The translations under genes and the position numbers were made by a program. A stretch of DNA of 64,000 nt from Sanderia malayensis (taxonomy: Eukaryota; Cnidaria; Scyphozoa; Semaeostomeae; Pelagiidae), in NCBI GenBank assembly GCA_013076295.1, contig RQOL01000824.1, forward strand, positions 806,001 through 870,000, written 5' to 3'. Shown here piece after piece: positions 1 to 11,900 of the stretch (position 1 is its first letter; every line of letters begins with the position of its first letter). The notes beneath the pieces were generated by a model, which saw nothing but the letters and a program-made list of their open reading frames with translations, was not told the DNA's origin and made no database searches.

Positions 1-261
1 AATACAAAATCTAAATCAACCAAATTGTACATTTATCAGTGATCTGAAGTCATCGAGTCAAAGCAGATTTACTATTTTGGGATTCGACATCACGAAATCA
101 GAGCGATATCAATTGATGGAAGCAACTCTAACAAGTTAAAACGTCACTCTTTTTATATTAGTTCTAATCGAGGGTGATTGTGTAAATAGCAGATATAAGA
201 GCAGCCTATCGCTCATCTACAGAATAATTGTCCGAAAACAAAAAAATAGAAAGCAACATAC

Positions 262-3200
262 CTATCTTTCGTTTACCATCTCTGAAGTAACAACCTCTTT
301 CTCCAGTCATATCTTCTTCATCGCCTGGCTACAGAAAAATGAATGCAAATTCAAAAACATTACAATAAATATTACTTCGCTGTCTTCACAATTCTTCATA
401 TGCCGCAATGATTCTTGAGAAACAATAGTGCAATATTGCAAGAGGTAGCTGGACAATTAACGCAAAAAAGTAGATTTGTTGCATTAAAAATAACAATGGT
501 TATTTAGCTGAGCATTGATAAGTCAACGGAACGACTACACTACTTAAATCAACCTCCTTACTGTTTGGAAAATCGTTTTGCCCCTCTTGATTTTCCCTTG
601 CCGTATATATGTCGTATGCAGGTTTGACACTCTAGAAACTTACGGCAACTCGAACAAACCCCTCATTCCCCTGTGTGTTCGATTTATCGATACATAACCT
701 GCAGCAGTTCAATACGGCGGACTAAAGAGCGCTATACTATAACTGAAAGTTAATGATCAGTACAACATAACAAAGAACTGCTGCATTAACATTCAAAATG
801 AATTTATCTATACAAGAGATGTTGATAAGATTCGAATTGTCAATATACCTTATAACCGCCATTTGCATTGGACTCGAATGTGTTGTATCCTCTGTTTGTA
901 AGTTCCTGCAATGCAAAATAATAAAAACCCAATGAGATTCGTAAACAACCTTTGTTTAATTAAGCAATAACTTTTTCAAAAACGTTCCCAAAATAGCAAC
1001 CATAAAATGTGCTACTACTTCTAAAGATCCCAATTGTATATGAAAACATAAAGAAAAAAGTCAAATTCCTCACTTAGGCCCAGGTGTATGTCCAGCAAAG
1101 TTCACAAAAATCTTTAATGATTGTAATAGATAAAGGCGAAAATTTTATCTATTATCAAAATCTGTCTCGTCAAAGTCATCAATTATTCTTTGATTATTGA
1201 AAAAAACAAAGTGGGAGATAAACGTGTTTTCTTTAAATAAGATATATAAGAACTTTGGGCAATGTATATTATACCTGTTAAGTGCAAGTGTATATAGACG
1301 TGTTCAATCAAAATAAACCAACTCCATGGTATTACGAAGTATAAGTCAAGAAGTTTCAAATATGATAACATTCGTCCCCTTTGCTGTCCCTGTCGTTTCA
1401 ATGAGTTTTAGATGTTCATATACGTGTAGTAAAATTTAAGGGAAAGGTTAAAAGCTGTTGCAATATTTCAAAAATCAGGAGTTCGTGAGCAGTCGGTGAA
1501 AACTACACGGTTGCCTAACTTTTCCACTTACAAAGCACACCTGAGCAGAATTAAAACAAGCTTTTTTAAATTAAAAATCCGGTCCAAGGCCTCACTCCTT
1601 AAACTTGGACCTCTTGTGCTCATATTGTGGTTTCATTAATAGCTTAATGGGCATATGGGTCCTTGAACGCAGCACAGTTGCAAGAAACGTATTTAAATCC
1701 GGAGTTTACAAATTAAATAAAATGTTGAATCGTTTAATCAAAGAAAAATAAATCGCAAAGACATGCATTTTATACGCAAGTGGTCATAAGCAAGATAGTA
1801 CTCGGATACACGTTTTCTTTTTTATAAGAAACCACTTTATAAGAAACTTACTAGTAGAATTTGTGCCAAATTACAATAGATTCTTTTGTTCTATTGTTTT
1901 CCTTAAGAATAGAAAACAATAAAAAATTTAAGAAACTTTTACTAGCAGGGCTTGAGCTAGGTTTCTTATAAAATAAAAAACGTGTAGTTAAACTTTGTGG
2001 GAAGCCAGATACAATTTCAATTATTGCACTGAGATCACCAAGCAAGGCATTTTCTAACGTTCTAATTACTGAGTCAAAATTGTATTTCCTGATAAAAACA
2101 CTGAACTAATTTTAAAACAATAATGTAGTTTTTCTTAATTTCACATGCATAAACAAGGCAACAAGTTTTTGTTAGTTATTCTTCGTCTTCTAACATCGGC
2201 ACAACATGACCCTGATCCCTACTCTTTCCTTGTTTTATTCGAAAGAACCACAGAACAATTGTTGGTAATATTTAAGCAACTTTAATTCTCATAGTTAGCC
2301 GTCAGTTAAATAACTTTCAGCATTAAGCCCTAAAGGAACTTGCTTATCAAAAATGCTTGTAATTTATCTCGTACTCTTGCCTAATGCAACTAAATAATGC
2401 AATAGAGTGTTTCAAATGGTTCCTGAATGTCCATCATAAAAACATCGCACACAATTCCGGTCAGTCGCCAGTGGCATATTGTCTATTTAAAAGACTAAAC
2501 GATCAAAGCACCTGCTAATGTACTAGTTAAAATAAAGTGTCTTATATTGCAAGAGGGCGTAATTCAGTCATTACTACTTCATATTGTACTACCAGGTGAC
2601 ATGATTGTGCGTGTGACAGAAACAATGCAAACCTCCAATTGTGATGCTAAACTTTCAATAACAAAGCGCGTTGTCTAGAGTTAAACCATCTTTTATTTTT
2701 CATTGTTTTATTTATTTTGATCAGCTTCGTATTTACTTATGACAATATTGTTTATTTTTCATAACTTTCTTATGTATTTCGTTAAATTTTATCTCCCCCT
2801 CTCAATCCCTCCACAAATTCATTGTTCTATCTGCAAACAACCAATTGACTTGCTGCATTAACTAGTCAAGTGGAGAATTGCGTTTATAGCCTTGCATTGG
2901 CAGTAAACTGGAGAAGCAGGAGGAATCAAACACAAAATAAAGTTAAAATATACCATACCATTTCATAATAACCATTAGTTATTATGAAAACGTTGATGTG
3001 CATTATGATTCAAAAGCTCCATGCACAAGTAAATTTGCTAGAAATTTTGTTTACATCCCAAGAAAACACCTGCAAGTACAGGATAATTCCAAACAAACAA
3101 CAATAACTGTGCATTGCAGTTTCATTATCTTCAAGAAAGATAATAAATGTCATCTGTTAACTAGGTACAGATTTTTCATCATTTAATAAGTGGTGCTTGT

Positions 3201-4768
3201 TTATATTGGAATTTGGTATGGAAATAAAATACACAGATTGTTCAGCAATTTTGAAAAGGCAGTATTATTTCCCTACAGGTTTGAACTTGAATAGCTTGTC
3301 TTGTCGGTTAAATCAAATCACAATAACGGAATATTTTATAAATTTCAGAAAGGGTGTATTTGGGTCTTCCCAAAAAATATTAAATAAAGACATTGTCTAC
3401 CATAATTCTTGAGCCCTATTTGCACTGCACAAACTAATCCAGGGTTCACCATGAGTTTAGTTAACCCAGGTCATTCCTTTGCAGTGTAAATGCAGCTAAC
3501 CCAGTTGATTGTTTGATTCATTGATATGCAGTAATTATTTGCATTATTATGTGAATGATGCTAATACTGCATATCAATAAGACAAGGTTCATCAACAGAA
3601 GCATACACAAACCTAGCTAACATCAATGATAGCATCTGTATTCATAACACAACAATTGTTGCTTAAAAGTCTTGGGGATTTGATGCCCAGTGATTAAACG
3701 TACAGTGAGAATTTCAAATAGGCTGATATTTGAGACAGTTATTTCAAAAGGATCTTACAAAACAGTTTAGAAACAAAACAAATATTCATAATCAAACCAA
3801 TGTTCTATACTAAAAGCTTGTGAAAATATCAATTTTGATATTGTGAAATCCAGAACAGCATCACTCAAAATAAAAATTATTTTGACTGCATTGAACAATT
3901 ATCTCATTTTATTAGAAATGTAATTCTTTGAAACCTTTTCTTCAGAAGTACCTTGCAGGAAATTTGCGTAACAAATATTTGTTTGAATGCTCTATTGTCT
4001 AAAAGGTTATGTGTCTGTGGCCACAGCCACATCTTCCCTTGGTTTGAAATATTATATATTCACATATGTTCTTGTTGATTAAACCTGCAGAAGCGTGACA
4101 AACTTGTATTCATTGAGAGCTTGTAAATATTCAACAAAATAGACAACCAAGTGACATTATTGTCAGCATTTCAAAATAGAATGTCTTGTCTATTTAAAAT
4201 AAAATCCATGGTATGCGTAAGAAACCCCAGAAATTGAATCAAAGATCGACACACAAGTTTTTCAACTTGACTTTACAATCCGATCGCCTTGGGGAGGGCG
4301 ATTTGTCAAATTTGAACAGGGGCGAGCTGAGCTGGTCTGCTGGTGTGAGATCGAGTTGTCCGTTTACAAGCTTCAACATCAACTTTCAATTCGCTATTCG
4401 CTGTTTCTCAATATCACATTGTTGACAGACATAAAATTTGAGATGCACAAGTAGCTTTTTACTGGCTTATCATATCTTTGGATTGTAATGGTGCAAAACT
4501 TAATTTTCATAAGCCTTTTTCCTGTATTCTCCGGTCACATTCTGAATATTTATTCGCAAAATGTTTAGAATTTTCGCAGGACATGCTGGTTGCCACAAAC
4601 AACTGTTTTGGCCTGCCGTGTATTACTGTGATAAACAGGGCAGCAAAATTTCAGTCAAAGTTGAACAAATGCTCTGTTTTACCGAAGATTTTAAGTGAAA
4701 ATCGCATAAGCATAAAAGATACTTGCCATTGTGTCAGCCTGACCAAGGGGAATTTTGTCATCTGCCAT
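262..4768 (-). CDS. Anoctamin-like (TMEM16) protein, N-terminal exons only
   Basis: Two exons with good splice sites are visible on the minus strand: 849-905 (19 codons, phase 0) and 262-328 (22 codons plus 1 base). The second encodes GCYFRDGKRKI, which matches the F-x-D-G-K-R-x-I(DYVL) motif that opens the cytoplasmic domain of anoctamins, a family of calcium-activated chloride channels and lipid scramblases in the plasma membrane or ER. A candidate first coding exon is 4727-4768: ATG in a good context, 14 codons (MADDKIPLGQADTM), phase 0, ending at a GCAAGT donor of the rare GC-AG class. The membrane domain would lie left of position 1. The family call rests on one motif. The 4727-4768 start exon is inference from phase and splice consensus. 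The space 906-4726 would be a long first intron holding a small MITE and no other exon I can support. Confidence 0.5.
1807..1986. mobile_element. Small MITE-like element with about 26-bp inverted ends
   Basis: The left end at 1807-1833 (TACACGTTTTC through ATAAGAAACC) is the near-perfect reverse complement of the right end at 1960-1986. The 180-bp interior holds a hairpin (1879-1920) and AAGAAAC motifs but no coding capacity. Similar TTATAAGAAAC motifs recur near 29340 and 29550-29940, so this is probably a dispersed family. It lies in the inferred first intron of the anoctamin-like gene. Confidence 0.6.
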
Positions 4769-5904
4769 CTTTTCCTTAGGCCAATCCAATGCAATGATCA
4801 CCAATATTTACTCTTTCCTAATATTATACTTGTAGACCAGGCAACTTATAAAATTAAATTCTTCACTCTCTCTACATTTGAATCATATTATATGACACAA
4901 ACATGATTGAACCAACCTTTAAAGCACTTCTCGAGGAAACATGCTAAGAAGAAATGCAGCAACCATAAAACAACCTGCTTCGACTTTATTGAACTCCTGT
5001 TCTTGTGTTAACCAATGAGATAGCCGATCCAAATATTCTTTTCAAAATCAACCAACCAGGGCACTTGCATTTATCCCAAGGCAGATGTTCAAAATATGCA
5101 ATTTTTTTCTTTCCATATATATATCTTTCTTGCGATAATGACACAAAGGGTATCATGTTTCAAACCTAAGCTGTTAGGAATTACGGTGCATCCATCATAT
5201 CTACTGAAGCGTGCAACAGGCTTGTGGACAAAGAAGGGTAATTAGAATTTCATACTCTTGATGTGCATGAGCATGAATATCAATGTGATAATGAAATAAT
5301 CCGCACAGAATACTAAAATGAAGTGCAAATTATTCGAAAAAGATTAAAATCACTCCCATGGCTAGCACGCAGGGTCTAAAATTCATACCTGAGAAAATTA
5401 AGACAACAACTTAGTAAATAGCATTTTTGATAAACTAGGAACTGTTACTTCCAGCGTGAAGGGTTGATGATAAAAAATCCCATATGATAATGGTAATGTA
5501 AATTTTGCAAATTAAATGACAGAAGGTCGAGTGTACTTTGTGTAAAAATATATGTTGGCAAAAATGTCTCACCACAACTGTATATTGCAATTCCTATACA
5601 TGGGTGTATTTCTCTGGAAATTTTGCTATATGTACGCCCTTTTTAGGAAAATTGTAGCCCCTCCCTCGCTAAAACTTCTATTTCCCTCACTAGAAGAATC
5701 AACACACAGGCCGTGATTTTTAGAAAAATATAATCATATTCTTGTTAACTCAGCAAAAGTATCTATTTATATATACATTCCTATAAATAACGACCATCCA
5801 GTTTAATTTCTATCAACTTATTAAATAACGACTGTTCTCCTGACATCCAATGATTGCAGTTTTTCTCACTGAAGTAATTTAAAGTGGCTTTCGTGTACAA
5901 CTGT
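4769..5904. other. Spacer between two minus-strand genes
   Basis: No convincing exon is seen. It should contain the promoter of the anoctamin-like gene and the 3' end of the coiled-coil gene. A possible short terminal exon of the latter follows the acceptor at 5391-5392 and would add only four residues before a stop. The evidence for it is weak. Confidence 0.3.
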
Positions 5905-5908
5905 TTAC

Positions 5909-8900
5909 CTGTTTGCAAACTTGACAGCTGCAGCCTCGTTTTGAAGCTGATGACATAATCTTTCCAAAGAGAGTTTATCATTGGTTAATGTGGCAAGTGA
6001 TTTTCGAAGATCTGTATTCTCTTTATCCAGATGGTTAATTTTTAAAGCAAGTTTACGCTCATCGATGTTAAAACTCATTACTTTATCTTGAAACACTGAA
6101 ATCCTGAAAATGAAATCAATAATTGATTATGTATACCTTTGCTGACCTGGTTTGATAAAGTTTCCTCCAATTGGTTGAAACAATTTGCTCCATAGCGTGA
6201 CATCCAGTAAAGTTAATTTGATTGAAAGATAAGATTGAAAATGCAAGAGACAACTTACTCGGAAATTAAAGACGCATTCTCTGTCTTGGTTTTACGATAT
6301 TTCTCATCGAAGGATTCATTCCATTTCTCTTGTGCATCAATTCTTTCCTGTGATATTTGAAGGTTATTCTTCAGCTGTCCTATAAATGTTTCCAAAGCAT
6401 GCTTTTCTCTTTCAAAGCGCTCCCTGTAACAAAATGAGGGTGGAATTTCCATAACATCTTAGATCAAAAGTTCTAATACAATATTTCTCAACTTTCTTGA
6501 CACATTCTTTAACGACAATTGCGTGCTAGAGAGGTTAGTTATCGAAGAAAAAAACTTTTTGCACCTTTACTGGGAAATTATCCTTTTCTTGTATAATTCA
6601 GTCAAAGATATGATATGAAAAATTGGAATGTTCGTAAAATGGCATATCATTAAAGAAAGATAATTACCCTAACATTCGAAACTCGTTTTCATTCTTAATC
6701 GATTCTTTGTCTGATTTGGTTTTTAGCTCATCATACGCTTCACTTGTAGAAACTAGTTCCATTCTTAGGGCATCATTTTCTTTTAGGAGCTCAGCAACTT
6801 TCAAACTTGCGCTTCCATACTAGAAAATCCACCCATAGATTATTCTCGTTATGTGAGAAAGAAGGTTGAAATAATGTCCTTAATAGACTTCAATTTCACC
6901 TGATATGTCGTATTTACCTCTCTTTTGATATCCTTGTGTTGCTTACTTATATTACAAAGCTGTTCGTTTCTCTTCTGTAGGACATCCACAAGATTTTGTA
7001 TCCCTGAGTCCTTCTCTTCCACTTGGTTTTCAAATAACGCAAGTTGTTTGTTAAACTCTGAAATCAGGTCAGCTTGCAGTTTCCTGGCATAATATGAAAT
7101 TGTTGTTTTTGGTAATTAGCTAGTATTGCTGAATATTGTTAAAATTAATTGCCAGCTAAGGTGCAACATACAAAAACATGATTAAAAGCAATTGGCTAAA
7201 TGAGGCACAGCATTTCAAAATGAAATACAAAAAAGGAAAAACACTGCATAGCTAATTTACTCGGTGCAATGAGATCCAGTGTGTGAATGTGAGGCAGTTA
7301 TTCTCGGTAATGTGCGAAATACGGCACTCTGTGAATTAGGTCGTAGTGTATTGCGTACTACATTGTACCCATTTTATTGCAATATTCTGTATATTCGTTA
7401 TATTTATTGCAATAGATTAAAAGTAAGAATTGCAATGAGCTACACTCACATGTGTCCTTCTTCTTGACAAAGCCTGCTTTTAATCACTTCAATTTCTTCT
7501 ATTTTTCTGTTTAATTCTATTTTCGCATGGCTTAGTTCCTTTTTCTCGCTGATGCAGCTTTGTAGATTTTCTTGTGCAAAACTCAATTCAGACGCAAGCT
7601 TGTTATTCTAGAAACATAGACAAAACTTTCAATATAATCATTATTATGGGCCTTCTGCCATTACCGTAGCTTACTCGATTGAACACCCCGGCGCTCTTTT
7701 AATTTTCACAGCCGCCCTCATTCGGGGGCGGCGCTAGGGGTAGCTTCATAAAGCTATTGCAGTAATCACAATGCCATCGATGACGTTCAGAGAGTTAAAA
7801 ACTAAAGATTCAAATCTACCTCCGTATTTGATTTCATTAGCTCAGCCTTTAATTTGCTATTTGTATCTGTCATTGTTTTTATCTGGACATCTTTTTTGCA
7901 GTTCATTTCTTCCATCTGATAAAGCATTTTGCTTCTCAGATCAGACTCCTGAAAAAGTATTTTTGAAAGACATAACTTCAATAAAAATAAAACACAACAA
8001 TGTATACAGCTTAACCAGCAATTTCACGCGACCGTCTGAAAAAGCTCCAAACGCTGCAGGGACGCTAACTATTTGCCTTTATGCACGACGGAATGCACAG
8101 ATGCTTTATTTTTCGAAAAAAAACACTAAATGAAAAATAGGGCAAATAGTAACAATCTGACAAGCAAAAATATAGTTGATATACCTCAACTAGAAGTGTT
8201 ATTGTTGAGAACATTCAACGAAGCTCTATATTAAAACAAAGAGAAATTCATAGTGCATTTTCTCACCCTTTCCAGGTTACATTTTGAATTTTCCAGTGCA
8301 GCAACCGTATGAATTAATTCTGAATTCTTTTGCCTTGTTGTTTGAAATTGCTCTTCGATATCCAAAAGACTAGCTTCAGTGGCTTCTTTGCATTTCTCCT
8401 CCAGCATCAAAGACGCTTTTAAATCAATCTGCTCCTTTGATAAAACTTGAATTCTTTCTCTTAGTTTTGCTTCTTCCTGGAATTAGCTTATAAATTTAGT
8501 TTTGGAATTGCAAATTAATTTGATGGAAGGTAAAGCAACTGCCATTTTCATGTAACGGTAAAAAAGTATTTTAATGTACGAAGCTGTAGATAAATTTGAG
8601 CAGAAAGGAATACCAAACAGGCTTACCATTCAAGTTAAAAACTTCTCAAGTCTATAAAAATACTATAAATTCAAATACAAGTGTGAAGCGAAAATTACCT
8701 CGGCTTTTTCAACCATTCTTGCTTTCATCTCAAATATCTCCGATCTCATTATTTTGGTTTTGTTCTCGTTTATACACCTTTCATGTTCCATTATGCTTTT
8801 CTGCGCTCCGTTCTCTTCGGTCAGTTGATTTACAATATTTTGAAATTTTTCCTAAAAATTAAAATATCTCTGAACAACAATGCTTTCAAAGAGTCAAATG

Positions 8901-11900
8901 ACGTGTGGAAAACTTTAAGAACCAAGGGGAAAAGAATTCAAATCCTGTCATGTTTACATAAACTATCCACATTACAATCAAGATTTATTGATGATAATGA
9001 GCATGACTTACCTGCTCCTTTGAGAATGAATGTTGGTGTCTTGTCATTTGAACAGTCAGTGCATTCATGTCGTTCTTTAGCTGGTAGCAATAGACTTTTA
9101 ATGATTCAGCTTCCCCAGATGCATTCACAAATTTTTCATTAATTTCTGTAAAAAATTTACTTTAAATTTACATTAAGCAAAACAAAACAATTTTAGGACA
9201 GGGCGGTACTGGAAAAGTTAGAAATGAAAAACTTGAAATATAAATACCCTTCTTCTCATTTTCCAACTTTTTGAAAAGAGATTCAGCTTCCTCAATCTTC
9301 CGTAAAAAGTCTTCAACCTTTCAGAGAGATAAGCAAACTATGTAAATAAAGTACAAATGTGTTGACACACAATTGGGGTTTGGATAGAAAATGACAAAGG
9401 GCCCATGTACACGAGACCAAAAATTCCTCCTAAAACAGTAGGGAGTATTACCATAAATTCCAAATGCCAACGTTTCCGGATAAAATTTTCTAAAATCTAA
9501 AATAGATTTCAAGTAGCACCTTAACCCCGATGATTGATTTGATAATTGGCTTCCTTATTGCGCCTGTCTTTCTGATTGAAAAAATAATTCGAATCTCATA
9601 ATTGTTTTCATCTACCGCGCTGGTACACGTACACGAGTAACCTCTGTTATCAAAATGGCTGGCTTGAGACGATTTGTAAATCAGAATTTTTCTGAAAATT
9701 AAAACTCTGGATCTCAAAATAAAGAATTTTTTGAAGATTCTCAGGATCCAAGCCTTTACATGAGTCAGCCTCTATCTTATGTAACACCCCCGAGTTTTAG
9801 CAGAACGAGTACTCCGCTATTAACATCGTTTGTACCATCACGTATTCTTATGTATGGAATTCCTACACCGTTCACCGTTCCTTTGCAACGAAATTTGTCG
9901 ATTTTGTTCCAATAAATATACAGTTATGAGAAGCAGCATAAACAATTCTTCGTCAGAGATCGTGCTTGTAAAAAAAGTAACAGAGAAAGAAGACAACATT
10001 TAATCCGCGTTGACATGTATCACAGAGAAAACAAGAGGCGAATTAGCATTGGGATGCTCGCGAGCATCCCAATACTAATTAAGCGGCCCTTTTCATCCTT
10101 ACTAAAATGTTTGGCTGGTAGAATTTCTAAAAAAGACCATGTACACGGGAAAAGGAAGGTGCTAACTCGTTAATCCCTCCAAATATTTAGAAAAGTAGCT
10201 CGTGTACATGGGGCCAAAATGTCCTATAGATTTTTATGGAAAAAGCATACTCCTTTACATGATTAGGTATATTTGAGGTTCACTGGGAAGTCCTATCGTG
10301 GATTTGAAATTTATTGAAAAAAAATTGGAAAAGAAAATAAACCTTATATTTTAGACCCTGTAACTCTTGTTCTTTTGTTGCAATAATATTTTCAAGAGCA
10401 GTTTTTGCCAGCAACATATCGTCAAGTTGATTAGAAAGGTTTTGCATCTTTATTTCCTGCAGGAAAGGAACATAAATAGTTAACAAAGTATGTTATTACT
10501 ATAAGCTGTCTGGTAAACAAAGAAGCATCCCAGGATAGCTTTGAAACTTGTAAACTTGTTCTTTGCTACGCTAGCTTGGATAAATCCCTTCCTTTTTTCT
10601 GTAGCTTAGCACACAGTTATCACAAAAAAGCGCACGCAAATAAGTATTATGACATTTTGATGACGGAGTCCATCTCTATACAAAACAAGTGATAAAAATA
10701 GATTTCTTGATGTTTATCTCAATGGATAATTTTGCCTCTTTAGTTCACACATTACCTTCTCCTTTATATTAATCATGTTGTTTTCTGCTTCGGATTCCTT
10801 TCTCACCAATGAAGATTGCAATTCTGCCAACTTCCCTTCCAATAAATTAATTCTATTTATACAGTCATCATTTTGCTGGTCATTCAATTTTAAAATTTTA
10901 TTCAGTTTTTCATTTTCTTTGCGCAGGTCATTGTTTTCCTCTTGATATCTATGCACAAAAATATAGTTATATTATTCTAAAAGACTTACAAGTAGCTAAG
11001 CCGACTTTAATCAAATTGCAAGGTGTCAGAACCAAGATTCTTTTAGATAAAAAAAAGTATTATCCACATAGCTATGGTCCACTATTATACTTTCCGCAAT
11101 GGTTCAATTCACATTTTCTGATTTATGACTTTGAAAATATGTTCCCTCAATTAATTTTATTACCCTTCTTGAATTGTAAATTGAAATCAATGTTATGATT
11201 ATACCTCTTCTCCATCGCAATTTTTTCTTTTAACAGACTATCCTGTGGATAAAAAAAGAATTGATAAAAAGCATGTATCTTCATAGATAGAAACAAAGCA
11301 TAGAAATAAGATATTTGTCCAAAAAAAGGACACTGCATCAATACAATCAAGCAAGACATTCTAGGCTTTGTTAACAAGGCTGGAAGGCAGGAAAGTGGAA
11401 AACTTATTCAAGATAGAAGCTTTCCTTTGTACCAAGAAGATTTTTTTCCATTTCCAATCGTTTTGCTTCCATTTCAGAAGCAGACCTTTGATTCAGTTGA
11501 CGAAGAGATTTAATTTCCATATTCAGTTGATTACTTTGGTCTTCGAGGGATGCAATCTGAAAACATAAAACATATTTTTTTCTCTAACATCCTGTAAAAC
11601 ATCTTCCTGTAGATTCTTGTAAAACATCTTTTCGCTGATCATACTTCAACGTCAATCTACAGAAGTATTCCGATTAGTGTGTATTTTTGGTGATGGATAA
11701 AAATTTAGAATGGAAATTATATCTTGATCATCTATAAAACCTGATTCTCTAATGTCAAAAATGAAAGATCAATGCCCTATAATTTACATTTCACAAATAA
11801 TATCCTTGTCTCCACACTGGCTGAAAACGTGTGAATAACAAAGCTACACTCTTTCAGAAAAGCTTTTATTTAATGGCGATCTAAACACGGCTACAAAGCC

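Noticed and set aside
4478..4906. 142-codon plus-strand open frame
   Set aside because: No domain, AT-rich composition, and it overlaps the inferred minus-strand anoctamin start exon.
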